Shown: positions 53,652 through 64,000, numbered from the stretch's first letter. The stretch is DNA of 64,000 bases from Alphaproteobacteria bacterium (GCA_021775805.1 JAJFHD010000060.1:1-64000), one strand, 5' to 3'. Program-made: numbers and translations. Notes: a model not told the origin generated them from the sequence alone.

Positions 53652-54740
53652 ATGTTACAACATATATTCTTAAGTCTGACAGATCAGTTCTCGGTCCTGA
53701 ACGTGTTCCGTTACATCACATTTCGTACCGGCGGCTCGATCATGACAGCGCTGCTGTTTGTATTCCTGTTCGGCCCCAGCCTGATCAACGCCTTGCGGGT
53801 GAGACAGGGCAAGGGCCAACCGATCCGCGACGACGGCCCCCAACGGCATATTATCGAGAAGCAGGGAACGCCGACCATGGGCGGTCTGATGATCCTTTTG
53901 GGGATTACCGTATCGACGCTTTTATGGGCCAACCTGCTGAACCCGTATGTCTGGCTGGTGCTGTTCGTGACAATCAGTTTCGGCGTGATCGGGTTTTACG
54001 ACGACTATCTCAAGGTCACCAAGGCATCGACCAAGGGCTTCTCGAGTAAAATCAAATTCACCATTGAATGTGTCATTGCGGGGGCTGTCGCGATTATTTT
54101 TGTCAAGATCGGGAGCGAGCCGTTCTCCAGTTCCCTGACGATTCCGTTCCTGAAGAACGTTGTAATCAATCTTGGCTGGTTTTTCATTCCATTTGCCATT
54201 TGCGTGATTGTTGGCGCCAGCAATTCGGTCAACCTGACCGACGGCCTTGATGGATTGGCAATTGTACCGGTGATGATCGCCGCTGCCAGTTTTGGTGTGA
54301 TCGCGTATCTGGCCGGTAATGCGGTCTTTGCGGGGTATCTGCAAATTCATTTCATTCCAGGCACCGGCGAACTGGCCGTGCTCTGCGGCGCCATCCTCGG
54401 TGCCAGCCTGGGCTTCCTGTGGTTCAATGCGCCGCCGGCCATGATCTTCATGGGCGACACCGGCTCGCTTTCTCTGGGCGGTGCGCTCGGCGCCATTGCG
54501 GTTGCATCGAAGCACGAAATTGTCCTGGCGATTGTCGGCGGACTTTTCGTTCTGGAAGCGGTTTCGGTCATCGTCCAGGTGGCCTCTTTCAAACTCACCG
54601 GCAAACGGGTGTTCCGGATGGCGCCCCTGCATCACCATTTCGAGCAAAAGGGATGGGCGGAGCCTACTATCGTCGTGCGTTTCTGGATCATTGCCGTCGT
54701 TCTGGCCCTGGTCGGGCTCGCGACGCTGAAGCTGCGCTAG
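53652..54740 (+). CDS. mraY: Phospho-MurNAc-pentapeptide translocase
   Basis: A 362-residue polytopic membrane enzyme with ten hydrophobic segments. It transfers phospho-MurNAc-pentapeptide to undecaprenyl phosphate, giving lipid I. Family motifs are [13 protein letters not shown], the aspartate pair [17 protein letters not shown], and the cytoplasmic [13 protein letters not shown]. Standard length for alphaproteobacteria. It sits between murF and murD. Confidence 0.96.
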   Translation: MLQHIFLSLTDQFSVLNVFRYITFRTGGSIMTALLFVFLFGPSLINALRVRQGKGQPIRDDGPQRHIIEKQGTPTMGGLMILLGITVSTLLWANLLNPYVWLVLFVTISFGVIGFYDDYLKVTKASTKGFSSKIKFTIECVIAGAVAIIFVKIGSEPFSSSLTIPFLKNVVINLGWFFIPFAICVIVGASNSVNLTDGLDGLAIVPVMIAAASFGVIAYLAGNAVFAGYLQIHFIPGTGELAVLCGAILGASLGFLWFNAPPAMIFMGDTGSLSLGGALGAIAVASKHEIVLAIVGGLFVLEAVSVIVQVASFKLTGKRVFRMAPLHHHFEQKGWAEPTIVVRFWIIAVVLALVGLATLKLR

Positions 54741-54750
54741 ATTGAATGTC

Positions 54751-56163
54751 ATGATTGCCGTCACGTGTTTCAAAAACCGAAAGGTCGCCGTCTTCGGGCT
54801 GGCGCTTTCCGGACGCGTTGCGGCCAAGGCGCTGGTCGAAGGCGGCGCGAATGTCGCTGTCTGGGATGACGCCGAGGCAGCACGCGACGCAGCACGGCAG
54901 GATGGATTGTTGCTGGTGGATTTCAATACTGCCGGGTTCAAGGGTTTTGACGCGCTGGTATTAAGCCCGGGTGTGCCATTGACCCACCCGAAACCCCATT
55001 GGACTGTTGACCTGGCCAACGAAGCCGGTGTTGAAATTATCGGAGATACGGAGTTGTTCGTCAGACAACTTGCCGATAGCGATTGTTCGGCAAAACTTAT
55101 CGCGATAACCGGCACAAACGGCAAATCCACCACCACGGCGCTCGTCGGCCATTTGCTCAAGAATGCCGGGCTGGATTGCCGGGTGGGAGGAAACATCGGG
55201 GCGGCGGTCCTGGACCTGGCTCCGCCGCGGGACGGCGCGATCTACGTTGTTGAGTTTTCGTCCTACCAGATTGACCTGACACCCAGTCTGCATCCGGACG
55301 TTGCCATCATGCTCAACCTGTCGCCGGATCACCTGGACCGGCATGGCGATATGACCAGCTACGGAGCGGTCAAGGAAAAGATCTTCGAGCGTCAAACCGA
55401 CGGTGACGTTGCCATCGTCGGTGTGGACGACGAACCCAGCAGGGCAATGGCTGACCGGCAAAGTGCTCGGCGGACGGTGGTTCGAATTTCCGGCGCCGCA
55501 TCTCCGGACAACGGCTTTCATGTCGACCGCGGCATACTCTACCAGGACCGATCGACCTCGTCTCCGCAGACCATAGCCGACATCAGTCAGGTTCCAACCC
55601 TTCGCGGCGCTCACAACGGACAGAACGCGGCGGCCGCCGTTGCCGCGGCAAAAGCCATTGGTGTCGACAATCAGGTGCTTGCCGAAGGCCTCGCCTCGTT
55701 TCCGGGCCTTGCCCACCGTATGGAGCAGGTCGGACAGCGCGGAAGCGTGATATTCGTCAACGACAGTAAAGCCACGAACGCGGACGCGGCGGCCTGGGCG
55801 CTTGCCAGCTTTGACACTATCTACTGGATTGCCGGCGGTCTCTCGAAATCCGGCGGCATAGACTCGCTGGAGGTGTTCTTTCCCAAGATTGTCAAAGCCT
55901 ATCTGATCGGGCAAGCGGCCCGGGATTTTCAGGCAACATTGAACGGCAAAGTCGAGAATGCCCTGTGTGGCACGCTTGATCGGGCGGTCGCCTTGGCCGC
56001 GTCTGAGGCTGAACAAACCGCAGAACGGCCGGCTGTGATTTTGCTTTCCCCGGCCTGCGCCTCGTTTGACCAGTTCAAGAGTTTCGAAAAACGTGGAGAT
56101 GCCTTCCGGTCGCTGGTTGCGACCCTGGATGGCGTGGCCATGAAGAAGGAGGTTGCCGCATGA
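54751..56163 (+). CDS. murD: UDP-MurNAc-L-alanine:D-glutamate ligase
   Basis: A 470-residue ligase adding D-glutamate. An N-terminal Rossmann part (KVAVFGLALSGRVAAKAL) is followed by the P-loop TGTNGKSTTTALVG and the central loop NLSPDHLDRHGDM. The C-terminal domain has NDSKATNADAAAWAL, typical of MurD. I use ATG 54751; the TTG three codons earlier is also in frame. The stop overlaps ftsW by four bases. Confidence 0.95.
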   Translation: MIAVTCFKNRKVAVFGLALSGRVAAKALVEGGANVAVWDDAEAARDAARQDGLLLVDFNTAGFKGFDALVLSPGVPLTHPKPHWTVDLANEAGVEIIGDTELFVRQLADSDCSAKLIAITGTNGKSTTTALVGHLLKNAGLDCRVGGNIGAAVLDLAPPRDGAIYVVEFSSYQIDLTPSLHPDVAIMLNLSPDHLDRHGDMTSYGAVKEKIFERQTDGDVAIVGVDDEPSRAMADRQSARRTVVRISGAASPDNGFHVDRGILYQDRSTSSPQTIADISQVPTLRGAHNGQNAAAAVAAAKAIGVDNQVLAEGLASFPGLAHRMEQVGQRGSVIFVNDSKATNADAAAWALASFDTIYWIAGGLSKSGGIDSLEVFFPKIVKAYLIGQAARDFQATLNGKVENALCGTLDRAVALAASEAEQTAERPAVILLSPACASFDQFKSFEKRGDAFRSLVATLDGVAMKKEVAA

Positions 56164-57326
56164 TCAATATCAGCCGAACCGACCGCAGCGTTGTTGCGGA
56201 ATGGTGGTGGACGGTCGACCGCTGGATGCTTGCTGCCGTCCTGCTTCTCATGGCCTTAGGCATACTCCTGTGTATGGCTGCCAGCCCGCCCGTGGCCCAG
56301 CGTCTGGGGCTGGACGAGTTTCACTTCGTGTCCCGGCAGATGGTTTATCTCGTGCCGTCGATCATCGTTTTGCTGGTCTCCTCAATGATGTCGTCCACGA
56401 TGGCGCGTCGTGTCGCCTTGGTCGTGACCGTTGTCGGTTTGGGGCTGATGGTCATGACGATCCTTGTCGGACCCCAGGTCAAAGGGGCTACACGCTGGCT
56501 GAACTTTGGTGGTGTATCCATACAGCCGTCTGAATTCGTGAAACCCGCATTCGTCGTGCTTACGGCATGGCTGTTTTCGGAGGCGACCCAACGTCGTGAT
56601 GTGCCGGGGAATTTCCTGTCTGTGGTTCTCTACGCCATCTTCGTATCACTGCTGGTGTTGCAACCCGATATCGGTCAAACGATTCTTGTCACGGCGTCCT
56701 GGGGACTGATGTTCTTCCTGGCGGGGCTTTCCTGGTTCTGGATCACCGGTCTTAGTCTATTCGGATTGTGCGGCGGTGTATTAGCGTATTTCGCCATCCC
56801 TCATGTCACGACACGTATCGACCGGTTCTTCGACCCCACGTCGGGCGACACATTCCAAGTCGATGTCGCCCTCCAGGCCTTCGCCAATGGGGGTCTGATG
56901 GGCCAGGGACCGGGAGAGGGGTCGGTCAAGCTTATCCTGCCCGATGCCCACAGCGATTTCATTTTTGCTGTCATCGCCGAGGAATTCGGGATTCTTGCCT
57001 GCATTGCGCTGGTTGCGATCTTTGCGTTTGTCGTTGTCCGTGGATTCAACCGTTGCCTCAACGAAACCGATACATTTCGAAGGTTGGCAACCGCAGGGCT
57101 GATCGGGTTGTTCGGGCTGCAGACCGTCATCAACATGGGCGTCAACCTGAGTCTGCTGCCGGCCAAGGGCATGACGTTGCCGTTTATTTCTTACGGAGGT
57201 TCTTCGCTTATCTCGATAGCGTTCACGGTGGGACTTGCTCTAGCGCTGACACGCCGGCGGCCGGCCGCACACATGTCGCGCGCCAACTGGGCACCACAGA
57301 GCTTTGCACAGAGGGTCCATGGATGA
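56160..57326 (+). CDS. ftsW: Septal peptidoglycan glycosyltransferase FtsW
   Basis: A 388-residue SEDS-family membrane protein of about ten helices that polymerises lipid II at the septum with FtsI. Characteristic segments are GATRWLNFGGVSIQPSEF near residue 105, then PDIGQTILV, and the C-terminal LLPAKGMTLPFISYGGSS. The presence between murD and murG supports FtsW over RodA. It overlaps murD and murG by four bases each. Confidence 0.95.
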   Translation: MINISRTDRSVVAEWWWTVDRWMLAAVLLLMALGILLCMAASPPVAQRLGLDEFHFVSRQMVYLVPSIIVLLVSSMMSSTMARRVALVVTVVGLGLMVMTILVGPQVKGATRWLNFGGVSIQPSEFVKPAFVVLTAWLFSEATQRRDVPGNFLSVVLYAIFVSLLVLQPDIGQTILVTASWGLMFFLAGLSWFWITGLSLFGLCGGVLAYFAIPHVTTRIDRFFDPTSGDTFQVDVALQAFANGGLMGQGPGEGSVKLILPDAHSDFIFAVIAEEFGILACIALVAIFAFVVVRGFNRCLNETDTFRRLATAGLIGLFGLQTVINMGVNLSLLPAKGMTLPFISYGGSSLISIAFTVGLALALTRRRPAAHMSRANWAPQSFAQRVHG

Positions 57327-58534
57327 CTGGACAAAGCGATGATGCGTCCGGACGTGTTGGGATCATCGCAGCCGGCGGCACCGGCGGGCACCTGTTTCCC
57401 GCCCAGGCGCTGGCGCAGGAGCTAGGCCGTAGGCAGTGGCGTGTGGTCCTGATGTCCGATGAACGGGTCAACCAGTATGGTGCCGCATTTCCATGCGAGG
57501 AGATCATCGAGATTCCTTCGGCGACGTTGTCGCCGCGCGCACCTGTGAAAGCCGTTGTCGGAGTCATGAAGATTCTGGCAGGCGTCGCTAAATCCTATTA
57601 CAAAATCGGACGCCTCAAACCTGACTTTGTCATCGGGTTTGGCGGATACCCGACCATGCCTCCGCTCCTGGCGGCGCGCCTGCGGCGTGTCCCGACGATC
57701 ATGCATGAACAAAACGCCGTCATGGGCCGGGTCAACCGTCTGCTGGCAAAATCGGTCGGGGCGATCGCCTCCACTTTCGACAATCCGCGCCTGTTGCCAC
57801 CGGAGGCCGCTTCGAAGGTGGCGGTCACCGGCAACCCGGTGCGCGATGCGGTAATCGACTGCGCCGGACAACCCTACGAGGCTCCGGAAATCGGAGGAGC
57901 TGTCAATCTGGTGGTGTTCGGCGGCAGCCAGGGGGCGCGTGTCTTCAGCGATATCGTCCCCGCGGCCGTGGGCGCCTTGGATGAACTGCTCAAGAAACGG
58001 TTGCGTGTGACACAGCAGTGCCGGCGTGAAGACCTGGAACGTGTACGGTTCAGGTATGAAACTCACGGTGTCGAAGCGGAACTGTCGACGTTTTTCGGTG
58101 ACATGCCTTCGAGGATTGCGGCGGCCCATCTGGTAATCTGCCGATCGGGCGCGTCGACCCTGAGTGAACTGGGTGTCATCGGACGTCCTGCCATCATGGT
58201 CCCTTTGCCGCATTCCCTGGACAACGATCAATTGTATAACGCCAAGGCTTTTGCGGAAGCTGGCGGTGGCTGGATCTGTGAGCAAGACGAGTTCCAACCC
58301 GAAACATTTGGTCCCATGCTGCAGAACCTGCTTGACGATCCTGACCAACTGGCAGCTGCGGCTGACAAGGCACGCGGTTTCGGGACGCCGGATGCCGTGA
58401 AACGGTTGGCCGACCTGGTTGTTGCGCAAGGCGAGGGTCCGGTTGCGACCGATCCGGCGACGGAAGACAGCGGCCGCAAGAAAGAAGAAGATGATAATAA
58501 TGATGCCGCTGAAGACGGCGAGGATTTGAAATGA
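57323..58534 (+). CDS. murG: UDP-GlcNAc:lipid I N-acetylglucosaminyltransferase
   Basis: A 403-residue GT28-family enzyme making lipid II at the inner face of the membrane. It has [17 protein letters not shown] at the N-terminus, [12 protein letters not shown] at the start of the C-domain, and [12 protein letters not shown] at the donor site. ATG 57323 overlaps the ftsW stop (ATGA); the much longer open frame upstream runs out of frame through ftsW. The last 30-35 residues are an acidic, lysine-poor tail with runs such as [13 protein letters not shown], making it longer than typical MurG. murC overlaps by four bases. Confidence 0.95.
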   Translation: MTGQSDDASGRVGIIAAGGTGGHLFPAQALAQELGRRQWRVVLMSDERVNQYGAAFPCEEIIEIPSATLSPRAPVKAVVGVMKILAGVAKSYYKIGRLKPDFVIGFGGYPTMPPLLAARLRRVPTIMHEQNAVMGRVNRLLAKSVGAIASTFDNPRLLPPEAASKVAVTGNPVRDAVIDCAGQPYEAPEIGGAVNLVVFGGSQGARVFSDIVPAAVGALDELLKKRLRVTQQCRREDLERVRFRYETHGVEAELSTFFGDMPSRIAAAHLVICRSGASTLSELGVIGRPAIMVPLPHSLDNDQLYNAKAFAEAGGGWICEQDEFQPETFGPMLQNLLDDPDQLAAAADKARGFGTPDAVKRLADLVVAQGEGPVATDPATEDSGRKKEEDDNNDAAEDGEDLK

Positions 58535-59961
58535 GAATGCCGCAGGACGCGGGCGCGATCCACTTTGTCGGGATCGGCGGAATTGGCATGAGCGGCATCG
58601 CCGAAGTGATGCGCAATCTGGGTTACGCGGTCCAGGGCTCTGACATTGCCGCCAATGCAAACGTCGAGCGCCTGCGCGGCCTGGGTATTCCGGTGACAGT
58701 TGGCCATGACGGCGCCAATCTGGGCGAGGCGAAGGTGGTTGTCATCTCGTCGGCGGTCAAGGCCGACAATCCCGAGGTTGTCGCTGCGCGCAACCGTTTC
58801 TTGCCGGTGGTGCGCCGCGCTGAAATGCTGGCGGAACTGATGCGGCTCAAATCGTCGATTGCGATCGGGGGCACGCACGGGAAAACCACGACGACGTCGA
58901 TGGTCGCCACCTTGCTTGAAGGGGCCAAATTTGACCCGACCGTGATCAACGGCGGGATCATCAATGCCTATGGTACCAACGCCCGGCTTGGCGGGGGCGA
59001 CTGGCTGGTGGCGGAGTCGGATGAATCCGACGGCACTTTCGTGAAGCTGCCGGCGGAAATCGTTGTGGTTACCAATATTGACCCGGAACATCTGGATCAC
59101 TACGGCGACTTTGACACCCTTCGAGACGCGTTTCTGGCGTTCGTTGAAAATGTGCCGTTCTATGGCTTTGCCGTCATGTGCATCGACCATCCGGAAGTGC
59201 AATCGCTGATCGGCAGGATTGTCGACCGCAGGATTGTCACCTATGGCATCAGCCCGCAGGCCGATGTCAGGCTGGCCAACCTGACCTATGTGGAGGGAGA
59301 TGCGTGCTTTGATGTGGTTCTCACCGATCGAGCCACCAGAGAGACGCGCGAGATTTCAGATCTGCGGCTGCCAATGCCGGGTGAACACAACGCGTCAAAT
59401 GCTGTGGCGGCCGTCGCGGTTGCCGCGGAATTGGGCATCGATGATGATACCATCAGGACTGCCTTGCGCGGGTTCGGTGGCGTCAAGCGGCGATTCACGA
59501 AGGTCGGAACCTGGAATGGCGTCACGATATTTGACGATTACGGCCATCACCCGGTGGAAATCTCGGCCGTGCTCAAGGCTGCCCGCGAAGTCACGCAAGG
59601 GCGCGTCATAGCTGTGATGCAACCACATCGGTATACCCGGTTGCAAAGTCTGTTTAATGACTTCTGCACGTGTTTCAACGATGCCGACACTGTGATTGTC
59701 GCACCGGTCTACGAAGCCGGCGAGGCGCCCATCGAAGGCGTCAACAGCGACACCCTGGTCGAAGGGTTGATCAACCGTGGCCATCGGCATGTGCTCGCCC
59801 TCGAAAGGCCGGAAGACCTCGCCGCCATCGTCGCGGATACGGCAACGCCCGGAGACATCGTGATCTGCCTGGGTGCGGGAACCATTACCCAATGGGCAAA
59901 TGCCCTGCCGGATGCCCTCGAGAGCCGTTCAGAACATTCGCTAACGGGCCGTACGCCATGA
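58531..59961 (+). CDS. murC: UDP-MurNAc:L-alanine ligase
   Basis: A 476-residue ligase adding the first amino acid to UDP-MurNAc. It opens with [17 protein letters not shown] (UDP-binding Rossmann part), has the P-loop [12 protein letters not shown] and the family loop [14 protein letters not shown], and closes with the C-domain segment [17 protein letters not shown]. It overlaps murG and murB by four bases. Confidence 0.96.
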   Translation: MRMPQDAGAIHFVGIGGIGMSGIAEVMRNLGYAVQGSDIAANANVERLRGLGIPVTVGHDGANLGEAKVVVISSAVKADNPEVVAARNRFLPVVRRAEMLAELMRLKSSIAIGGTHGKTTTTSMVATLLEGAKFDPTVINGGIINAYGTNARLGGGDWLVAESDESDGTFVKLPAEIVVVTNIDPEHLDHYGDFDTLRDAFLAFVENVPFYGFAVMCIDHPEVQSLIGRIVDRRIVTYGISPQADVRLANLTYVEGDACFDVVLTDRATRETREISDLRLPMPGEHNASNAVAAVAVAAELGIDDDTIRTALRGFGGVKRRFTKVGTWNGVTIFDDYGHHPVEISAVLKAAREVTQGRVIAVMQPHRYTRLQSLFNDFCTCFNDADTVIVAPVYEAGEAPIEGVNSDTLVEGLINRGHRHVLALERPEDLAAIVADTATPGDIVICLGAGTITQWANALPDALESRSEHSLTGRTP

Positions 59962-60875
59962 GCGGCGGCGATCTTCTCAAGGTGTTACCGGAAGTTCGTG
60001 GCCGCTATGTTGCCGACGCCGGGATGTCAGGCCTTACGTGGTTTCGGGTCGGTGGTCCGGCTGATGTCCTGTTCTCGCCGGCGGACGAGGAAGATCTCGG
60101 TCTGTTTCTTAAGAATTGCCCGCCGGATATTGCGATTCTGGTCGTCGGCGTCGGTTCGAACCTGTTGGTCCGCGATGGTGGTTTTCGAGGGGTCGTCATC
60201 CGTCTTGGCAAGGCCTTCGGCAAGACGTCGGTTGAACCTGGCTGGCGGGTGAGGGCGGGAACCGCCGTGCCAGACGTGAAGGTCGCCAAGGCGGCACTCG
60301 ACGCGGGCATTGCCGGTCTCAGTTTCTACCGCGGCATTCCCGGCACGATTGGCGGCGCCCTGCGGATGAACGGTGGGGCGTACGGGCGCGAAACCGTCGA
60401 TGTGCTGATCGAAGCAACAGCCTATGACCGCGGTGGGGCGCGCCACGTTCTCAGCGTCGAAGACATGAAATACTCGTACCGTCACTGCGGCGCCCCCGAA
60501 GACCTGATCTTCACCCAGGCGCTGTTTCAGGGAGAGGCCGGGGACACCAGGATGATCGCCGAGGAGATGCGGACGATTACACAAGCGCGTGAATCCAGCC
60601 AGCCGGTTCGCAGCCGCACAGGCGGCAGTACCTTCAAGAATCCGGACGGTGGAAAAGCCTGGCAGCTGATTGATGCGGCCGGGTGCCGGGGCTTGCAGGT
60701 CGGCGGTGCGCAAGTATCTGAAAAACATTGTAATTTTTTGATAAATGAAGGCGAGGCGAGTGCCGACGACATCGAGACTCTGGGCGAAACCGTGAGGCAG
60801 CGGGTACTGGAGACCAGCGGTGTGGAACTCCACTGGGAGATTAAGAGAGTCGGACAGAAACAGCTGACGCCATAG
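59958..60875 (+). CDS. murB: UDP-N-acetylenolpyruvoylglucosamine reductase
   Basis: A 305-residue FAD enzyme reducing UDP-GlcNAc-enolpyruvate to UDP-MurNAc. FAD-binding segments are [15 protein letters not shown] and [14 protein letters not shown]; the catalytic Ser lies in [11 protein letters not shown], followed by [12 protein letters not shown] and a C-terminal [13 protein letters not shown], typical of type II MurB. The longer frame upstream (from 59670) is out of frame in murC. ATG 59958 overlaps the murC stop. ddl follows after 12 bases. Confidence 0.95.
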   Translation: MSGGDLLKVLPEVRGRYVADAGMSGLTWFRVGGPADVLFSPADEEDLGLFLKNCPPDIAILVVGVGSNLLVRDGGFRGVVIRLGKAFGKTSVEPGWRVRAGTAVPDVKVAKAALDAGIAGLSFYRGIPGTIGGALRMNGGAYGRETVDVLIEATAYDRGGARHVLSVEDMKYSYRHCGAPEDLIFTQALFQGEAGDTRMIAEEMRTITQARESSQPVRSRTGGSTFKNPDGGKAWQLIDAAGCRGLQVGGAQVSEKHCNFLINEGEASADDIETLGETVRQRVLETSGVELHWEIKRVGQKQLTP

Positions 60876-60887
60876 CGGAGTACGGCC

Positions 60888-61817
60888 ATGAATGAAGAAG
60901 TCAAACACGTTGCGGTACTCTACGGCGGATGGTCGGCCGAGCGCGAAGTCAGCCTGGCGACGGGCAAGGCTTGTGCGGAGGCGTTGTCAAAATCGAATTA
61001 CAGGGTGTCCCTGGTCGACGTCAAACCGGATATCGCTTCGGTTCTCGCCGAGATGAAGCCGGACGTGGTTTTCAATGCCCTTCATGGCCGCTGGGGCGAG
61101 GACGGGTGTCTTCAGGGCATTCTGGAAATTCTCGAGATTCCCTACACCCATTCGGGTGTTCTGGCGTCATCGCTCGCCATGAACAAGGAGCAGGCCAAGG
61201 TGGTTTTCCGGCAGGCGGGCATCCCCGTGGCCGAAAGCCGGGTCGTCACGCGCGCCGAAGCAGCGCTCGGTCATCCTCTGCCTGTGCCATATGTGATCAA
61301 GCCCGTTAACGAAGGATCAAGTGTAGGGGTATACATCATAGAGGAGGAGGCAAGTCAGTTGCTCGTGAGAGCCTTGTCCGGGGAAGGATCGACCACCGAC
61401 AAGATCATGGTCGAACGCTTCATTCCCGGTCGCGAACTGACTTGTGCTGTGATGGGCGATGTCGCTCTTGGGGTGATCGAAATTGAGCCGATGACGGATT
61501 TCTACGATTACAAGGCAAAGTATGCCGAAGGCGGGTCAAACCACGTCCTGCCCGCCCAGATTCCCGACGGTGTGTACCGCCGGGTGCAACAGTATGCGCT
61601 GAAGGCGCATAAGGCGCTGGGATGCCGGGGGGTTTCGCGCTCGGATTTCAGATGGGACGACACGTCCGGTCCCAATGGTGAATTGATTATCCTGGAAACC
61701 AACACCCAGCCCGGCATGACCGGGACGTCCCTGGTGCCGGAGCTTGCTGAACATGCGGGACATTCCTACGAAGAAATTGCCTGCTGGATGGTCGAGGATG
61801 CTTCATGCGGCAGATGA
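60888..61817 (+). CDS. ddl: D-alanine-D-alanine ligase
   Basis: A 309-residue ATP-grasp ligase joining two D-alanines for MurF. It has VAVLYGGWSAEREVSLATG at the start, LHGRWGEDGCLQGILE, the Ser-containing PVNEGSSVGVYI loop, and metal-ligand residues in ILETNTQPGMTGTSLVPE. The compact length fits DdlB. It ends with a 13-base overlap into ftsQ. Confidence 0.95.
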   Translation: MNEEVKHVAVLYGGWSAEREVSLATGKACAEALSKSNYRVSLVDVKPDIASVLAEMKPDVVFNALHGRWGEDGCLQGILEILEIPYTHSGVLASSLAMNKEQAKVVFRQAGIPVAESRVVTRAEAALGHPLPVPYVIKPVNEGSSVGVYIIEEEASQLLVRALSGEGSTTDKIMVERFIPGRELTCAVMGDVALGVIEIEPMTDFYDYKAKYAEGGSNHVLPAQIPDGVYRRVQQYALKAHKALGCRGVSRSDFRWDDTSGPNGELIILETNTQPGMTGTSLVPELAEHAGHSYEEIACWMVEDASCGR

Positions 61818-62809
61818 ATTCGCATAGCCCCGGGCTAGCAGCCGGCCACGACCCGGTGGACCAGCCGATGCGCCGAGGTGCCCGCCGCGGCTATATCCGT
61901 CGCACCGAACAGGCAAGCCAACAGGCACCGCAGATGCCGGCGGCCAATCGTCGCTTCCGGGCACGGGAAGGTGTCGTGCGCCGGTTCTGGAGAGATCTGG
62001 TAGAGCGCGAGCGCGCGGTTTCCAACCCGCCGTGGGCTGCCGGTGCGTTTCTGGCTGCTTCCCTGATCTTTTCCATGACGTGGGGCGGGCATGCAACCTC
62101 ACTGGGCAATTCCATTTCGGCGCTGGGTAACGGCGCCCTGGCAGGCCTTGGTCTGGCGACCGATCGGATTTCGGTTGTTGGCCGCGAACGCGCGTCAATG
62201 CCCGAAATTCTCAGCGCAATCGGATTGGTCAAGGGTGACTCCATTGCCGGGTTCGACACCGACAACGCCCGTGTCCGCCTGGAACAGATTGGCTGGATCG
62301 AAAGTGCAAATGTCAGGCGTCTTCTGCCCGACCGCATTGTCGTGGAGGTCAAGGAACGTCAACCCTTCGCTGTCTGGCAGAGCGACGGTACTTTCAAAGT
62401 GGTCGACAGGACCGGGGTCTGGCTCAATGGCCTGCATCCGGAGAACTTTACATTCCTGCCCCATGTGGTCGGCCCCGGTGCCGAGGACCGCGTGACTGAC
62501 CTCATCGGCGTGCTGGACCAGTTTCCGGTCCTCAAATCCCGGATCCGGGCTTCGATCTTTGTTGCCGGCCGGCGTTGGAATCTCAAGTTCGATAACGGCA
62601 CGATGGTCATGCTTCCGGAAGGCGACATGACAGCGGCGATTACGGAACTCAAGGCGCTGGAAAACGAGCACGGCATCCTTTCCCGAGATGTCCGTCAGAT
62701 CGATTTCCGTCTGCCGGATCGGATTACCATGCGTCTCAGCGACGAGGCGATTGAACGGCGCAAGGCCGGTTTCAAGGCGTCGAACAAGTCCAAGCGTAAA
62801 AAGGGCTAG
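61805..62809 (+). CDS. ftsQ: Cell division protein FtsQ
   Basis: A 334-residue bitopic division protein. After a basic cytoplasmic region of about 75 residues there is one membrane segment (AGAFLAASLIFSMTWGGHA), then a POTRA domain with ISVVGRERASMPEILSAIG and RIVVEVKERQPFAVW, then the FtsQ beta domain. The long cytoplasmic tail is common in alphaproteobacteria. ATG 61805 or 61814 could be the start; the first overlaps ddl by 13 bases. ftsA follows closely. Confidence 0.93.
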   Translation: MRQMNSHSPGLAAGHDPVDQPMRRGARRGYIRRTEQASQQAPQMPAANRRFRAREGVVRRFWRDLVERERAVSNPPWAAGAFLAASLIFSMTWGGHATSLGNSISALGNGALAGLGLATDRISVVGRERASMPEILSAIGLVKGDSIAGFDTDNARVRLEQIGWIESANVRRLLPDRIVVEVKERQPFAVWQSDGTFKVVDRTGVWLNGLHPENFTFLPHVVGPGAEDRVTDLIGVLDQFPVLKSRIRASIFVAGRRWNLKFDNGTMVMLPEGDMTAAITELKALENEHGILSRDVRQIDFRLPDRITMRLSDEAIERRKAGFKASNKSKRKKG

Positions 62810-62812
62810 AGT

Positions 62813-64000
62813 ATGAATGTAGTATCCCTGAGTGAGCGAAACGGCGGTGGATCGCGGATTCCCGGTGCCCGCCAGACCCATGTGGCGGCGCTGGATATCG
62901 GCAGCACAAAAGTCAGCTGCCTTATCGCCAAGGTGATCGGCGGCAGATCGGGCGGTCCAGGCCAGGAGCATCGCCAGTTGCAGGTCATGGGGATAGGTCA
63001 CAAGGGCGCGAAGGGCATCAAGGCCGGCAGTGTTGTCGACATGGATGCAGCGGAATTCTCAATCCGCGCGGCAGTGGATGCCGCCGAGCGCATGGCAAAC
63101 GTGACGGTGGAACATGTTTTCGTCAACGTCTCCGGCGGCCGGCCGATGTGTCAGGGCTACGGCGCCAAGATGGGTATACAGGGTCCGGCGGTCGAAGCTG
63201 AAGACGTCCGCGAACTCCTCAGGCTGACACACGCTCACGTGGACCCCGGTTCGAAGATTGTGATTCACACCACACCGGTGGGATACGCGCTTGACGGCAC
63301 ACGGGGCATTCGAAATCCGGAGAACATGTTTGGCGAAACTCTGGGCGTTGATCTCAATGTGATCACAGTGGATCCCGGTCCGATGCGCAACCTGGCGGTG
63401 TGCGTGGAGCGCTGTCATCTGGGCGTCGACGGGTTTGTGATTGCGCCCTATGCGAGCGGAATTTCAACCCTGGTCGAAGACGAGAAGGACCTCGGCGTGA
63501 CCTGCATCGACATGGGCGGTGGCACGACCTCGGTATCGATCTTCTTCGAAGGCAACATGATTTTTGCCGATTCCCTGCCGGTCGGCGGCCAGCACGTGAC
63601 GGCCGATATCGCCCGCGGTCTATCCACCTCGACCGCCCATGCCGAACGCATGAAGGCGCTGTTCGGCAGCGCTCTGCCGAGTGCATCGGACGAACGTGAG
63701 ATCATCTCCGTACCGCTGGTGGGTGAACACGGAACCGATACCGTCAACAAGATTCCGAAATCCATGCTGACGGGGATCATACAGCCGCGTCTGGAAGAGA
63801 TTCTTGAACTCGTCCGTGACCGGGTCCGGGCTAGCGGTTTCGAACATCTCGGCGGCCGCCGGGTCGTGTTTACCGGTGGTGCCAGCCAGATGAACGGCCT
63901 GCGTGTCCTGGCAGGTTCGGTGCTCGACAAGCAGGTTCGCATGGGCACGCCCCAGGGCGTTGCCGGTCTTCCCGACCAAGCCCGCGGGCCCTCTTTTTCG
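62813..64000 (+). CDS. ftsA: Cell division protein FtsA (3' end beyond window)
   Basis: The frame starting at ATG 62813 is open to the window edge (396 codons), so the C-terminus with the FtsZ-binding and membrane-targeting helix is missing. FtsA is an actin-like ATPase tethering FtsZ. Phosphate-1 segment is ALDIGSTKVSCLIAK near residue 27; the 1C-domain segment has EHVFVNVSGGRP; the phosphate-2 segment is TCIDMGGGTTSVSIF; the connecting RVVFTGGASQMNGL segment is the adenosine motif. AAGGG lies eight bases upstream. It follows ftsQ after 3 bases, and ftsZ is expected next. Confidence 0.95.
   Translation, partial: MNVVSLSERNGGGSRIPGARQTHVAALDIGSTKVSCLIAKVIGGRSGGPGQEHRQLQVMGIGHKGAKGIKAGSVVDMDAAEFSIRAAVDAAERMANVTVEHVFVNVSGGRPMCQGYGAKMGIQGPAVEAEDVRELLRLTHAHVDPGSKIVIHTTPVGYALDGTRGIRNPENMFGETLGVDLNVITVDPGPMRNLAVCVERCHLGVDGFVIAPYASGISTLVEDEKDLGVTCIDMGGGTTSVSIFFEGNMIFADSLPVGGQHVTADIARGLSTSTAHAERMKALFGSALPSASDEREIISVPLVGEHGTDTVNKIPKSMLTGIIQPRLEEILELVRDRVRASGFEHLGGRRVVFTGGASQMNGLRVLAGSVLDKQVRMGTPQGVAGLPDQARGPSFS

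Noticed and set aside
53922-55196. 424-codon minus-strand frame
   Set aside because: Antisense to mraY and murD, both intact with family motifs.
57422-58660. 412-codon minus-strand frame
   Set aside because: Antisense to murG; no motif, no ribosome site.

Overview
This is chromosomal DNA from a free-living alphaproteobacterium. The evidence is the division/cell-wall gene order (rsmH-ftsL-ftsI-murE-murF-mraY-murD-ftsW-murG-murC-murB-ddl-ftsQ-ftsA), an alphaproteobacterial-type RNase P RNA, an Mla outer-membrane lipid system, ABC and TRAP uptake operons, and an intergenic palindrome of a kind I remember from Rhizobiales. Most genes are GC-rich; the glycosyltransferase block at 37.3-42.5 kb and the intergenic DNA around 29.2-29.5 kb are clearly more AT-rich. 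I see no tRNA, CRISPR array, intact insertion sequence or prophage.

Layout. 0-10 kb: the end of an unknown gene, a terminator, an amidase, then a minus-strand nucleoside uptake and salvage operon. That operon runs from a BMP-type binding protein through an ABC ATPase and two permeases to cytidine deaminase, purine nucleoside phosphorylase, thymidine phosphorylase and phosphopentomutase. It imports nucleosides and converts them to bases and pentose phosphate. 10-17 kb: a TRAP transporter in the unusual order P-M-Q, a divergent MocR/GntR-aminotransferase regulator, an epoxide hydrolase and a glyoxalase-family protein. 17-22.6 kb: an Lrp regulator followed by a glutamine-synthetase-like ligase, a MetX-like hydrolase, a Rieske oxygenase and a convergent ureohydrolase, which looks like a catabolic module for an amine, guanidino or betaine compound. 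23-28.8 kb: ettA, mlaC/mlaA, an ArsR-methyltransferase regulator overlapping metF, and a 27-residue membrane-protein ORF.

29-37 kb: an orphan gene, a frameshifted metallo-beta-lactamase-fold remnant, a cupin, a fused HyuA-HyuB 5-oxoprolinase-type enzyme with a palindrome in its promoter, and recQ. 37-42.5 kb: a surface-polysaccharide block with two glycosyltransferases, a methyltransferase and a GT4-GT25 fusion. 42.7-47.2 kb: a DMT exporter, a TerB-DnaJ protein overlapping an AmpD-type amidase, a Tyr/Arg-rich secreted protein, rnpB, paired palindromes, and a secreted protein built of 27-residue cysteine-rich repeats. 47.6-64 kb: the dcw cluster, transcribed rightwards with short gaps or overlaps and running off the window inside ftsA. 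No mraZ lies upstream of rsmH.

All gene calls come from reading translations and motifs by eye. No database search was possible, so substrates of transporters and family enzymes are inferences.
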